A DNA stretch of 64,000 bases, from positions 3,505 through 67,504 of the forward strand of contig JBFXAJ010000019.1 of the NCBI GenBank assembly GCA_050184415.1, written 5' to 3'. The notes under the pieces are model-generated. The model was not told the origin of the DNA, made no database searches, and worked only from the letters and a program-made list of their open reading frames with translations. This stretch comes from JADLGL01 sp050184415 (lineage in GTDB: Bacteria > Pseudomonadota > Alphaproteobacteria > Rhizobiales > Kaistiaceae). The translations under genes were made by a program, and so were the position numbers. Positions 8,857 through 17,789 of this stretch are shown here, piece by piece; the first letter of the stretch is position 1; each line of letters begins with the position of its first letter.

Positions 8857-9222
8857 CTAGCGCGGCGGGCCTTCCATGATCTGGCGCATCTCGATCTCGC
8901 CCTCCCAGCCCTTCCAGTGGATGCGATGGAGGTCGATGAAGCGTCGGCACCATTCGAGGGCCTCGGCCTTGTCCTTCACCTCGTAGACCGCGTAGCCGCC
9001 GACCACTTCCTTCGCCTCGGCAAACGGACCGTCGGTCACGGCGATCTCGCCATCGGCGCTGAGGCGGAGCGAGGCGCCGCGATCGGTCGGCAGGAGGCCG
9101 CCGGTCTCGACCAGAACGCCGGCCTTGGTGGCTTCCTTCCCGAGCTCGTCGATGGCCTGCATCAGCGCCATCGGCGGCCAGCCTGAATTCTCCTTGGATT
9201 TCACCATCGTCATGAAGCGCAT
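8857..9222 (-). CDS. YCII/DGPF-domain protein 3
   Basis: A 121-residue member of the YCII family and the first gene of the ECF42-associated unit. It starts MRFMTMVKSKENSG and shows 'TDGPFAEAKEVVGGYAVYEV' at about residues 67-86, 'ALEWCRRFIDLHRIHW' and the terminal 'EGEIEMRQIM' strand. Only 14 bp separate its stop from the YdeI-like start, so co-transcription is likely. The region 9223-9384 upstream would hold the promoter of the unit, but no confident -35/-10 pair could be picked out. Confidence 0.88.
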   Translation of the reverse strand: MRFMTMVKSKENSGWPPMALMQAIDELGKEATKAGVLVETGGLLPTDRGASLRLSADGEIAVTDGPFAEAKEVVGGYAVYEVKDKAEALEWCRRFIDLHRIHWKGWEGEIEMRQIMEGPPR

Positions 9223-9384
9223 GATGCGGCTCCCCTGTCAGAGTTGCGGTTCCGGGCCCCTTTGGCTTCTCGGCGGTCACGGGGCTCTGTCCTTACGACG
9301 AACCGGGTCCGCCGGAATCGACAAAGGCCTGCGAAAAAACTGCGCCGGCCGCTGTCCCGGCTTGGTCGGGCGTCGTGCTAGTCT

Positions 9385-9807
9385 ATGGAAATGGCCATTC
9401 TTCGTTCACCGGTCACGATCGCGTTGCTGACGTTCGTCGTCCTGTTCGTGGCGCTCGGCTGGGTGATGCCCACGATATGCGCCGACGGCTGGCGCTCGCC
9501 GTCGATCGGCATCCAGGGCGCCTGCTCCTCGCATGGGGGCGTGGCCGAGTCGCGCGACCTCATCCGCCTCGGCATCGCGATCGTCGCCGCGCTCATCCTC
9601 GGCGTCGCCTGGTGGTTCTTTCGACGGCCCGTGCCACAGCCGGCCGCCCCGGCCGCAACGGCCAACCCCGTCGTGGTCCCGAACTGCGAGACCTGCGGGG
9701 CGCCGATGCGGCTGGTCACCTCCGGCGGCGCCGACCGCTATGTCTGGGTCTGCACCCGCGAGGGGACGGGGCACCCGACGCGGCCGATGTCGGGCGCGCC
9801 CGCCTGA
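9385..9807 (+). CDS. Small membrane protein with C-terminal zinc-ribbon-like cysteines
   Basis: Unrecognised protein of 140 residues. Residues ~10-28 (IALLTFVVLFVALGWVM) and ~61-80 (LIRLGIAIVAALILGVAWWF) are membrane helices, with a Cys-containing loop between them (ICADG, GACSSHGG). After a Pro/Ala linker comes CETCGAPM and later VWVC, a CxxC...C pattern that could hold a metal. The second helix probably places this tail in the cytoplasm. The alternative start two codons later (MAILRSP) is equally possible. It is convergent with the next gene, with two bases between the stops. Confidence 0.6.
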   Translation: MEMAILRSPVTIALLTFVVLFVALGWVMPTICADGWRSPSIGIQGACSSHGGVAESRDLIRLGIAIVAALILGVAWWFFRRPVPQPAAPAATANPVVVPNCETCGAPMRLVTSGGADRYVWVCTREGTGHPTRPMSGAPA

Positions 9808-9809
9808 CG

Positions 9810-9995
9810 TCAGATCGAACGCGCCGTCCGGTTGCCGCTGAAGGTCGCGATCACCCAGATCGCGTGGATCAGCCCGGGCAGATATCCGAGCAGCGTGAGC
9901 AGGATGTTGATCCAGAAGTGTTTGGTGAAGCCGACCTGGAGGAAGACGCCGAGCGGCGGGATCAGGACCGACAGGATGATGCGAATGAGATCCAT
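9810..9995 (-). CDS. YqaE/Pmp3 family small membrane protein
   Basis: A protein of 61 residues if started at MDLIRIILSVL, which follows the ribosome-binding site GAGGAG. A longer frame to 10025 exists but lacks a good site. The sequence 'SVLIPPLGVFLQVG' followed by 'FWINILLTLLGYLPGLIHAIWV' is the two-helix signature of the Pmp3/UPF0057 family. Such proteins sit in the inner membrane and are tied to stress or cation sensitivity in other organisms. The role here is inferred only. Confidence 0.88.
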   Translation of the reverse strand: MDLIRIILSVLIPPLGVFLQVGFTKHFWINILLTLLGYLPGLIHAIWVIATFSGNRTARSI

Positions 9996-10035
9996 CGCGG
10001 GCTCCTCGGTGACGAGTCGTTTCATCGGAAACGCC

Positions 10036-11274
10036 TCACGCCGATGATGGTTTCGCGGCAGGCGGCCGTTGCCGCCGCGCGATCGTCGCGATGCCGAGGA
10101 CGAGGAGAAGGACGCCGCCGCAGAGGAATGCGAACGGCGTTCCGAACCGCTCGGCGATCGCGCTCCCGATGAACGGGGCCGACAGCATCACCGCGACCGT
10201 GACCGCCTCGCCGGCGGCGTAGACGCGCGCGATCCGGTCCGGCGCCACGCTCTCCTGGATGATGGTGCGATATGGGACCAGCATCGCGGCCGCCGAGCCG
10301 CCCATGAAAGCCAGCGCGAGGAAGAACAGGACGAGTGGGATCGTCAGCGCGGCCGCCGCGGCCGAGGCGAGGAGCACCGTGGCGAGGCCCGACAGGAGGG
10401 CACCGGCAGCCATGACCCGCAACGGCGCGGTCCGCGTCATCCGGCCCGCGAGGAGGGCGCCGAGGATGCCGCCGGCGCCCGACGCGGCGATCGAGAGGCC
10501 GAAGGCGGTCTCGTCGAAGCCGAGCTCGGCCGCGAGGAGCGCGACCAGCGCGTCGTAGAGGAAGAACGAGAAATAGGCGAACGCGACGAAGAGGAGCGCG
10601 ATCCGCAGCGCCTTGCTGCGGCCGAACTCGGCGAAGCCCGCGAGCGCCCGCCGGAACACGCTCTCCTCCGCCCGTTCTGCGGTAGCGCGAGGGATCGCGA
10701 TCGTCGCCAAGACGATCGCGGCAGCGAGCGACAGGAGCGTGTTGACCGCGAACACCCATTGCGGGGTCATCACGGAAAGAAGGAGCCCGCCGAGCGCCGG
10801 GCCGACCACTTTCGACGTCTGGTTGACGGCCTGGTGGAGCCCGTTCGCGGCAGGCAGCAACGCGGTCGGCGTCGTCGCCTGGATCGCCGCCTGGCGCGCC
10901 GGCGTGAAGGCGGAATCGATCGACGAGCGAAGGAAGACGAGGATCAGCACCACCGCGGTGTCGCCCGCGAAGATAAGGCCGATCGTGACCAGCCCGCGGC
11001 CGACATTGCTCGCGACGAGGACGGCGCGGAGCGGCAGGCGGTCGGTCAGGATGGCGAGGAACGGGCCAACCAGGATGTAGGGGATGCTGAGCGCGATCGC
11101 GAACAGCGCCAGCGCGTACGGCCCCTCGTTCCAGGTGAAGACGAGAAGGGCGACGATCGCGGCATAATCGAGCCAGTCGGCGAGGTCGGCCGGAATCACC
11201 GCGAGGACCAGGCGCCGCGGCACAGCAAGACGGAAGAGGGCGCCATAGCCCGTGCCGCCAACCGGTTCGTTCAT
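10036..11274 (-). CDS. MFS transporter (EntS/MFS_3-like)
   Basis: Twelve-helix major facilitator of 412 residues, probably an exporter. The A-motif loop is visible as 'LTDRLPLRAVLVASNVGRG' (about residues 77-95), then 'SAFTPARQAAIQATTP' and 'ANGLHQAVNQTSKVVGPALGG', sequences usual for the MFS_3/EntS group of efflux proteins. The substrate cannot be told from sequence. It stands alone, divergent from the cupin gene 86 bp upstream and oriented like the Pmp3 gene downstream. Confidence 0.85.
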   Translation of the reverse strand: MNEPVGGTGYGALFRLAVPRRLVLAVIPADLADWLDYAAIVALLVFTWNEGPYALALFAIALSIPYILVGPFLAILTDRLPLRAVLVASNVGRGLVTIGLIFAGDTAVVLILVFLRSSIDSAFTPARQAAIQATTPTALLPAANGLHQAVNQTSKVVGPALGGLLLSVMTPQWVFAVNTLLSLAAAIVLATIAIPRATAERAEESVFRRALAGFAEFGRSKALRIALLFVAFAYFSFFLYDALVALLAAELGFDETAFGLSIAASGAGGILGALLAGRMTRTAPLRVMAAGALLSGLATVLLASAAAAALTIPLVLFFLALAFMGGSAAAMLVPYRTIIQESVAPDRIARVYAAGEAVTVAVMLSAPFIGSAIAERFGTPFAFLCGGVLLLVLGIATIARRQRPPAAKPSSA

Positions 11275-11360
11275 CCGCCGTGCCTCAACCGGTCGTCGCG
11301 GTCATCCGCCTGCCGCTAGGATGCGGTCCAAGAGCGACACAACGCAACGGAGCGAAAGTC

Positions 11361-11873
11361 ATGTCCACTGCGCCGCAACCCGTCGTCACGCTTGCCGATC
11401 TCCCGCTCAACGCCTGGGAGCGCGGCGATCTCTACGCGGCGGCCGACAATTCCTTCACCGATCTCCTCGGTCTTCGCGATCTTGCGGTGCGGTTCAATAT
11501 CGTGCCGCCGGGGAAATCGAGCTGCCCGTTCCACAGCCATCATGTCGAGGAGGAGATGTTCGTCATCCTCAAGGGCAGCGGCACCTACCGCTACGGCACC
11601 TCCACCCATCCGGTGAAGGAGGGCGACGTCCTCGGCGCGCCGAATGGCGGGCCCGAGACCGCGCACCAGATCATCAACACCGGCGGCGAGCCGCTGGTCT
11701 ATCTCGGCATTTCGACCAACTCGCCGATCGAGGTCTGCGAGTATCCCGATTCCGGAAAATTCCTGGCGTATAGCCGCCCGTCGAGGCGGACCTTCACCGA
11801 GGACAAGGTCGTCCGGCACATGGGCCGGCCGGGCAACAGCCTCGACTATTGGGACGGCGAGCCGCGATCCTAG
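11361..11873 (+). CDS. Cupin-domain protein
   Basis: A 170-residue protein started at MSTAPQPVV behind GGAG. The open frame extends upstream to 11280 only by chance. The cupin core shows 'CPFHSHHVEEEMFVILKGSG' (about residues 55-74), with two His and one Glu typical of the first metal-binding motif, and 'LVYLGISTNS' in the second. The tail 'DSGKFLAYS' and 'GNSLDYWDGE' is found in cupins annotated as mannose-6-phosphate-isomerase-like or auxin-binding-like. No substrate can be assigned. It is convergent with the following MFS gene (7 bp gap). Confidence 0.85.
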   Translation: MSTAPQPVVTLADLPLNAWERGDLYAAADNSFTDLLGLRDLAVRFNIVPPGKSSCPFHSHHVEEEMFVILKGSGTYRYGTSTHPVKEGDVLGAPNGGPETAHQIINTGGEPLVYLGISTNSPIEVCEYPDSGKFLAYSRPSRRTFTEDKVVRHMGRPGNSLDYWDGEPRS

Positions 11874-11880
11874 CTCAGGC

Positions 11881-13095
11881 TTAGCCGGGCTCGGCGCGCA
11901 CCGATGGCTGCGCCACCCGCGGCCGGCGGTCGAGGAGGACGGCGACGGCCCAGATCGCGAGGCCGCCCAGCGCGAGCGACGTACCGACCCAGCCCGCCGA
12001 GCCCCAGCCGAGGCCGGCGGCGATCGTCATGCCGGCCAGCCACGGGCCGAGCGCATTGGCGAGGTTGAAGGCGCTGTGGTTGAGCGCCGCCGCAAGGGTC
12101 TGCGGATCGCCTGCGACGTCCATCAGCCGCGACTGCAGGGGCGGCCCAAGGCCGCCGCCGCAGCCGATCAGCATCACGACGATCGCCATGCCCACCGCGG
12201 ACTCCGTCACGAACGGATAGATCGCAAGCGCCGCCGCGGACCACAGGAGGACGCCCGCGATCGTGGGCATCAATGCCTTGTCGGCGGCCCAGGCGCCGAC
12301 GAGGTTGCCGAGCGTCATGCCGACCCCGAACGCGGCGAGGATGAACGGCACGGTCACGGCCGAGACCATCGTCTCTTCGAGGAGCGTCGAGGCGAGGTAG
12401 GTGTAGACCGCGAACATGCCGCCGAAGCCGATCGCGCCGATCCCGAGCGCGAGCCAGACCTGGCCGCGGCGGAGCGCGCCAAGCTCGCGGAGCGGGCTCG
12501 CGTCGGGCTGTCCGCCGTCCCGCGGGGCGTGGAGATGGATCAGGATCGCCGTCGTCAGCGCGAGGGCGGCGACGAGGGCAAAACCCCAGCGCCAGCCGAG
12601 ATATTGGCCGATCGCATTGGCGACCGGCACGCCGACGATCGTGGCGATCGTCAGCCCGAGCATGACACGGCCCATCGCCTGCGCGCGCCTCTCGCGCGGG
12701 ACCAGCGAGGCTGCCATCAGGGCGGCGACGCCGAAATACGCCCCGTGGGGAAGACCTGCGAGGAACCGGAAGGCGACCATCCAGCCATAGCTTGGCGCAA
12801 GGCCCACGAGCGCGTTGGCGACCGCGAAGGACGCCATCAGCGCGACCAGCGTCGTGCGCCGGGGCAGCCGCGCCGCGACGACGGCGATGAGCGGCGCGCC
12901 GATCACGACGCCGAGCGCATAGGCACTGATGACGTGGCCGGCGGTGGGCTCGTCGACGCCGAGATCCGACGCGAAATAGGGCAGGAGCCCCATCGTCGCG
13001 AATTCGGTCGTGCCGATCGCAAAGCCTCCCATGGCGAGCCCGAAGAGGACGAGGGCGGGATGGATTGCGGGGCCGGTCAGCCGTTCGGAGGCCAT
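11881..13095 (-). CDS. MFS transporter of the DHA1 (AraJ/NepI-like) family
   Basis: Twelve-helix transporter of 404 residues. The first helix carries 'GGFAIGTTEFATMGLLP' (about residues 22-38), a diagnostic sequence of AraJ/YdhP/NepI-type efflux proteins, and the A-motif is 'AARLPRRTTLVALM'. The family exports sugars, purine nucleosides or drugs. The substrate here is unknown. The start ATG lies opposite a 295-bp spacer shared with the divergent glycosyltransferase gene. Confidence 0.87.
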   Translation of the reverse strand: MASERLTGPAIHPALVLFGLAMGGFAIGTTEFATMGLLPYFASDLGVDEPTAGHVISAYALGVVIGAPLIAVVAARLPRRTTLVALMASFAVANALVGLAPSYGWMVAFRFLAGLPHGAYFGVAALMAASLVPRERRAQAMGRVMLGLTIATIVGVPVANAIGQYLGWRWGFALVAALALTTAILIHLHAPRDGGQPDASPLRELGALRRGQVWLALGIGAIGFGGMFAVYTYLASTLLEETMVSAVTVPFILAAFGVGMTLGNLVGAWAADKALMPTIAGVLLWSAAALAIYPFVTESAVGMAIVVMLIGCGGGLGPPLQSRLMDVAGDPQTLAAALNHSAFNLANALGPWLAGMTIAAGLGWGSAGWVGTSLALGGLAIWAVAVLLDRRPRVAQPSVRAEPG

Positions 13096-13390
13096 GGTTC
13101 ACTCTGGCCGCGCGGCGGCCCTGGGGAGCAAGATTGCGGGCCGTCGCAATCGCGGGCGCGCTGCGTTGCCGGTCCTGAACGTTGGATGCTTTCGTGTGCC
13201 GGGGCCAACCGATGGGCGGTTCGCCGGGCAGGTCTGCCACGGTTCTGCAGCCCGTCTCCAGAGCGGTCAATCCGGCGAATTGTCATGCCAGCCCGGCGCG
13301 CCCGCCATGGCCACCGTGGACTGTGACGGGCGCAACGAACGGTCACAAATCGTTCACGGCCGCGACATCACCGATCGGGATGGTCGCTCC
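13096..13390. other. Intergenic spacer, divergent promoters expected
   Basis: There is no gene with coding character in these 295 bases. The plus-strand frame leading into the glycosyltransferase is open but its predicted residues are not protein-like and it overlaps the MFS start. The spacer must hold promoters for both divergent genes. No confident boxes or riboswitch fold were seen. Confidence 0.5.
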
Positions 13391-14530
13391 ATGACGCTCG
13401 CAGCAATAGGATTCGCGTTCCTGGCCTTTGCCGGAACGCTTCAGTTCGTCACGACCGCCGGAGCCGCGCTCCGGCTGCTGCCGCGCGGGCGAAGACCGGA
13501 GCCGCTCGAGCTGCCGCCGGTCACGCTGATCCGCCCCGTCTGCGGCCTCGAGAACTTCATCGAGGAATGCGTCGAGACGAGCTTCAAGCTCACCTATCGA
13601 GACCTCGAGCTGATCTTCTGCGTTGACGAGGAGAGCGATCCGATCGTTCCGGTCGTCCGCCGGCTGATCGCGAACTATCCCGGCGTCGACGCGCGCCTCC
13701 TGGTCGGTCGCGACTCCGTCGGCAGCAACCCGAAGCTCAACAATGTGGTCAAGGGCTGGCACGCCGCCCGCTCAGATCTCGTCATCATGTCCGACAGCAA
13801 CGCCCTGTTGCCGCCGGACTATGTCGAGCGGCTCCTCGAACGCTGGAACGACAAGGTCGGTGTGGTCAGCACCGCGACGGTCGTGACGCGTCTCGAGGGC
13901 CTTCCGTCCGAGCTCGAAGGCGCCTTCATGAATGGCTTCCAGGCGCGCTGGGTGCTCGCCGCGGACATGGTCGGCTACGGCTTTGCGCTCGGAAAGACGC
14001 TGATGTGGCGGAAGTCCGTGCTCGATCGCCTCGGTGGACTGTCCGTCCTCGCCGAGGAAGCGGCCGAGGACATCGCCTCCACCAAGGTGCTGCGCGGAGG
14101 GCCGCTGCGGCCGCGGCTGGCGATCCGCCCGATCGAGCAGCCGGTCGGCCGGCGGTCCTTCGCCACGATGTGGGGTCGCCAGCTCCGCTGGGCACGCCTC
14201 CGCCGCGCCGGTCTCCTTGCCACCTACCTTCCCGAGATCGTCAGCGGCGGCCTCTTCCCGATCCTCACCGCGATTGCCCTTGCGGTCGCCGGGTTGTTCT
14301 CCTGGCCCGGGGTGGCGGCCTATGCGCTCGGCTGGTACGCGCTCGAGGCGATCCTCTGCGCCATCGGCCGGTGGCCGCTCCGGCCCTTGAGCGTGCTGTC
14401 GTGGCTGGTGCGCGATGCCCTGATCCCCGTGCTCTGGGTCGGCGGCTGGATCGGCAACAGCTTCGAGTGGCGCGGCAATGTCATGACCGTGAAGCGGGGT
14501 CGGTCACCCGCCGAGCCCACCGAAGCCTGA
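13391..14530 (+). CDS. GT21-type glycosyltransferase (ceramide glucosyltransferase/HpnI-like)
   Basis: Membrane glycosyltransferase of 379 residues. It opens with a membrane helix, then 'PVTLIRPVCGLENFIEECVETS' split around residue 45, typical of GT21 and HpnI. The catalytic set is D in 'FCVDEESD', D in 'IMSDSNALLPPDY' and the terminal motif (Q/R)xxRW seen as RQLRWARLRR (about residues 258-267), followed by two to three membrane helices. Known bacterial members transfer sugar to ceramide, diacylglycerol or hopanoid lipids. No hopanoid or sphingolipid genes are nearby, so the acceptor remains open. The start is chosen at MTLAAIGF because sequence further upstream is not protein-like. Confidence 0.85.
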   Translation: MTLAAIGFAFLAFAGTLQFVTTAGAALRLLPRGRRPEPLELPPVTLIRPVCGLENFIEECVETSFKLTYRDLELIFCVDEESDPIVPVVRRLIANYPGVDARLLVGRDSVGSNPKLNNVVKGWHAARSDLVIMSDSNALLPPDYVERLLERWNDKVGVVSTATVVTRLEGLPSELEGAFMNGFQARWVLAADMVGYGFALGKTLMWRKSVLDRLGGLSVLAEEAAEDIASTKVLRGGPLRPRLAIRPIEQPVGRRSFATMWGRQLRWARLRRAGLLATYLPEIVSGGLFPILTAIALAVAGLFSWPGVAAYALGWYALEAILCAIGRWPLRPLSVLSWLVRDALIPVLWVGGWIGNSFEWRGNVMTVKRGRSPAEPTEA

Positions 14531-14894
14531 GATTTCGGCCGCGTGATTCGACGCCGGGAGCGCGGCCGGGGTTCGATCTCCTCCCTTCTAGGACTGTTGC
14601 TGTGGCCCACAGCGGTGGCGCTCCCTCTCCCCGCCGGGCGGGGAGAGGGCTGGGGTGAGGGGGATTCCGGCAAACTCAGAGCCTGGGGCTGCCCCTCATC
14701 CGGCGCTCCGCGCCACCTTCTCCCCGCCTTGCGGGGCGAAGGAAGAGCTTCCGCTCCACTCGCTTGGTTCGCGCTGCCGGTCCGAAGCGCGTAACGCACG
14801 ACTTGTGTCGGGTCTCCCCGGCGGGGACAGGTGGCACCATCCGAGCGTGCGAGAGGGGTGAATGCGGTGAGCCGAAGATTTCTCGGCTCGACGC
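14531..14894. repeat. Palindromic intergenic repeat cluster (REP-like)
   Basis: A 364-bp convergent spacer filled with palindromes. An 11-bp stem occurs at 14623-14649 (CCCTCTCCCCG/CGGGGAGAGGG), GGCGC-TCC-GCGCC at 14702-14714 and CCCCGC-CTT-GCGGGG at 14722-14736. The phrases around them ('cctcatccggc', 'ccaccttctcccc') belong to a repeat type scattered through many alphaproteobacterial genomes, as I recall. No gene is present. The hairpins may end transcription from both sides. Confidence 0.65.
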
Positions 14895-15719
14895 CTACGC
14901 GGCGTCGGCGGTCTCGACCGGGCGGAGGCGGGTGACGTTGCTGCGGGCGGAGGCGACGGCGGCCCAGCGGATGACTTCCATGCGGCCGTCGGGGTGCTCG
15001 ACCACCGCGGTGCAGCTCTCCATCCAGTCGCCGGTGTTGACGTAGCGGACGCCGAAGCGGTCGTGGATGTCCGCGTGGTGGATGTGGCCGCAGATCACGC
15101 CGTCGGCGGAGGCACGCTTTGCTTCGCCGGCTACGGCTTCCTCGTAGTCGCCGATCACCTTCACCGCGTTCTTCACCGTCCGCTTGGTCCATTCGGCGAG
15201 CGACCAGTAGCCGAAGCCGAGCATGCGGCGGAAGCGGTTGACGACGGCGTTGGCCGCGAGCGTCGCGTTGTAGATCGTGGCGCCGAGCGCGGAGAGCCAC
15301 GGTGCCCAGCGCACGACGACGTCGAACTGGTCGCCATGGGTCACGACATAGCGGAGCCCGTCGGCGGCCTCGTGGATCGTGCTCTCGACGACCTCGATCG
15401 GGCCGAAGCACTGGCCGACATAGTTCCGCATGAATTCGTCATGGTTGCCAGGTACATAGATCAGCTTCACGCCCTCCTGCGCGCGGGCGAGGAGGAGCTG
15501 GATCACGTCGGTATGGGCTTGCGGCCAATACCAGCTCCGGGAGAGCTTCCAGCCGTCGATGATGTCGCCGACGAGGTAGATCGTGTCGGCCTGGTGGTTG
15601 CGGAGAAAATCGAGGAGGAGACCGGCCTGGCAGCCGCGCGTGCCAAGGTGGAAGTCGGAGATGAAGAGCGTCCTGTATTGCGGTTTCCTCACGATCGGCG
15701 GCATTTCCTGTCCCGGCAA
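14895..15719 (-). CDS. Metallophosphoesterase, UDP-2,3-diacylglucosamine diphosphatase-like
   Basis: A 274-residue calcineurin-fold phosphoesterase. It has the dimetal motifs in order: 'FISDFHLGTRGC' (D-x-H), 'YLVGDIIDGWK' (GD), 'YVPGNHDEFM' (GNHD), 'VVTHGDQFD' and 'ICGHIHHADI' (GH-x-H). The pattern DFHLG with GDIIDGW is that of LpxH-like UDP-2,3-diacylglucosamine pyrophosphatases acting in lipid A synthesis. Many alphaproteobacteria use LpxI for that step, so this protein could have another phosphoester substrate. The alternative start MPPIVRKPQ is five codons downstream. Confidence 0.85.
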   Translation of the reverse strand: MPGQEMPPIVRKPQYRTLFISDFHLGTRGCQAGLLLDFLRNHQADTIYLVGDIIDGWKLSRSWYWPQAHTDVIQLLLARAQEGVKLIYVPGNHDEFMRNYVGQCFGPIEVVESTIHEAADGLRYVVTHGDQFDVVVRWAPWLSALGATIYNATLAANAVVNRFRRMLGFGYWSLAEWTKRTVKNAVKVIGDYEEAVAGEAKRASADGVICGHIHHADIHDRFGVRYVNTGDWMESCTAVVEHPDGRMEVIRWAAVASARSNVTRLRPVETADAA

Positions 15720-15818
15720 GTTTGCGATGCTTGCCGGTTACATGATTCAGGTCACAATCCCATGACGGCGAACCGCCGCAGTGTTCCGCGCCGCGATATT
15801 TGCTGAGCCGGCTATCGG

Positions 15819-17024
15819 TCAGGCGGGCGCGAGCTCCCGCACGACTTCGGAGAAGATCGGCAAGGCCCGCTCGACCATCGCGTCGGAAGCGGTGAGGCTG
15901 ATGCGGAAATATCCGGGGCCGCCACAAGTCTCGCCGGGCAGGACGAACACGTCGCGATCGGCGAGTGCCCGCCACATCTGCGCGCGGTCGACGCCGTCGG
16001 GCCATCTGACCCAGAGGTAGAAGGTGCCCTCGGGTGGGACGACCTTGAAGCCGGCCTCCGCAAGGACCGCGACCAGGCGGTCGCGCCGCCGCGCGAGGGC
16101 GGCGATGTCGATCGACAGGTCTTCAAGCCGCGGCAGGGCGTACTGCATAACGGCGTTCGGAAAGCACCAGCCGAGCGCCATCTGGGCGGCGAACATCACG
16201 CCGCGGATCGCCTCGCGCTCCGCCTGCGGCATCAGCGGCGACAGCGCGAGATAGCCGAGCCGCTGGCCCGGGGCGAGGAGGACTTTTGCGTAGCTGTAGA
16301 CCAGCAGCGTCCACGGGTAGATCGTGGCCGGGCTCGTGAAGCCGCGCCCGTCGAAGCGAAGGCGGCGATAGGGCTCGTCCGAGAGGATGAAGATCCGTCG
16401 GCCGATCCGCTCCGACCCGCGGTCGAGAAGCTCGGCGAGCGGGCGAAGCTCGGCCTCGGAGTAGATCCGGCCGGTGGGGTTGTGCGGCGTGTTGACGACG
16501 ACGATCCGCGTCCGCGGCGTGATCGCGGCTTCGATCGCGCCGAGGTCGAGGCCGAAATCGTCGGCCCGGAGGCCGACCTTCCTCGGCACAGCGTCCGCGG
16601 CGAGCGCCATCGGCTCGTAGCAGAACCACGCCGGCTCGGAGAAGATGATCTCGTCGCCGGCATCGAGGAGGACGCGAAGAGCCACCATGCTGGCGGCGAA
16701 GGCGCCGCCGGTCAGTGCGACGTCCGCCGGCTCGAAGGGGAGCCCGAGCTCGGCCGAGAGCCGCTCGGCCGCCACCGTCCGCGGCTCGTCCTCGCTGGTC
16801 TTGTAGGCGAACCAGTCCTTGTTCTGCGGCACCGCCCCGGCGCGGATCGCCTCGACGATGCCGGGCAGCGGCATCTCGTGCGGATTGCCGAAGGTGAAGT
16901 CGGAGATCCCGGGAACGAGCCGGCGCTCGCCATAGGGTGCCTCGAAATAGAAGCGCTCGATCACGCTGAAGGCCGCCTGGGTGGCGGCGATCCGTCGGGA
17001 CAGGACATTTCCGGACATGGTCAT
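15819..17024 (-). CDS. PLP-dependent class I/II aminotransferase
   Basis: Fold-type I aminotransferase of 401 residues. The pyridoxal lysine is in 'LVYSYAKVLLAPGQRLGYLA' (about residues 245-264, SYAK), the Asn/Asp pair is in 'VVNTPHNPTGRIYS' and 'ILSDEPYRRLRF', and the C-terminal carboxylate-binding Arg is in 'GPGYFRISLTASD'. The nearest named groups are aspartate/kynurenine aminotransferases. The substrate cannot be told. A second ATG two codons downstream (MSGNVLSRR) is an equally good start. It is monocistronic, between the phosphoesterase and the divergent sodC. Confidence 0.88.
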   Translation of the reverse strand: MTMSGNVLSRRIAATQAAFSVIERFYFEAPYGERRLVPGISDFTFGNPHEMPLPGIVEAIRAGAVPQNKDWFAYKTSEDEPRTVAAERLSAELGLPFEPADVALTGGAFAASMVALRVLLDAGDEIIFSEPAWFCYEPMALAADAVPRKVGLRADDFGLDLGAIEAAITPRTRIVVVNTPHNPTGRIYSEAELRPLAELLDRGSERIGRRIFILSDEPYRRLRFDGRGFTSPATIYPWTLLVYSYAKVLLAPGQRLGYLALSPLMPQAEREAIRGVMFAAQMALGWCFPNAVMQYALPRLEDLSIDIAALARRRDRLVAVLAEAGFKVVPPEGTFYLWVRWPDGVDRAQMWRALADRDVFVLPGETCGGPGYFRISLTASDAMVERALPIFSEVVRELAPA

Positions 17025-17150
17025 CCTCGCGATCTCGCGCCGCGAGATTGTCCATCCTTCGGAGGCCGCGCAAGTCGCGGAGGAACGAAGGCCGGCAGCA
17101 CGGGTTGTCGTCTCGCGGGGGTCGGGTGCACGTCACGTGGAGACGCCACG

Positions 17151-17741
17151 ATGCGTTCTTATGCCTTTCCCGCCGCCCTGGCCGCCACATTGGCGGCGAC
17201 GCCGGTCCTCGCCCAGCCGGCCGCGCCGGATGCCTTCGTCATGGGCGGGCCGTTCGCGGCCACGACTCTGATGACGGCTGCCGGCGAGACCCGTGCCATC
17301 GTGACGATGACCGAGGGGCCGAACGGCCTCCTCGTCCGCGCGGAATTCCAGGACCTCGCACCGGGCACCTACGGCCTGCACGTCCATGAGACCGGGGCCT
17401 GCACGCCGGACTTCGAGGCCGCCGGCGGCCACTTCAACCCGACCGATGCCGAGCATGGGTTTCTGGCGGAGGGCGGCCCCCACGCCGGCGACCTTCCCAA
17501 CGTCGTCGTGCCGGAATCGGGCCGGGTGACCGTGGAGTTCTTTGCGCCGGGCCTCTCGGTCGATCCGGGCCCGCCTCCCGATGCCGCCGGCAATCGTCCG
17601 GATCCTGATCCCGGCTATCTGTTCGACGCCGATGGCGCGGCCCTCGTCCTCCACGCGATGGCCGACGACTACATGACCCAGCCGGCAGGCCACGCCGGCG
17701 ACCGCATCGCCTGCGGCGTGCTCCTCCTCGCGCAGCCTTAG
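17151..17741 (+). CDS. sodC: Periplasmic copper/zinc superoxide dismutase
   Basis: Converts superoxide to hydrogen peroxide and oxygen in the periplasm. The protein has 196 residues with a signal peptide cleaved after about residue 22 (ATPVLAQ). Copper and zinc ligands are visible in 'GLHVHETGAC', 'GGHFNPTDAEHG', 'GPHAGDLPN' and 'LVLHAMADDY', and the disulfide pair in GAC and 'RIACGVL' near the C-terminus. An insertion of about 25 residues (DPGPPPDAAGNRPDPDPGYLF) between zinc site and C-terminus is longer than in enteric SodC. The start is chosen at the ATG that opens the signal peptide. The long upstream frame is a shadow of the aminotransferase. Confidence 0.92.
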   Translation: MRSYAFPAALAATLAATPVLAQPAAPDAFVMGGPFAATTLMTAAGETRAIVTMTEGPNGLLVRAEFQDLAPGTYGLHVHETGACTPDFEAAGGHFNPTDAEHGFLAEGGPHAGDLPNVVVPESGRVTVEFFAPGLSVDPGPPPDAAGNRPDPDPGYLFDADGAALVLHAMADDYMTQPAGHAGDRIACGVLLLAQP

Positions 17742-17789
17742 GTCGGTGGTCGTGGACTGAACGTCATATCGGGTCGCGCGTTCCCGCTT

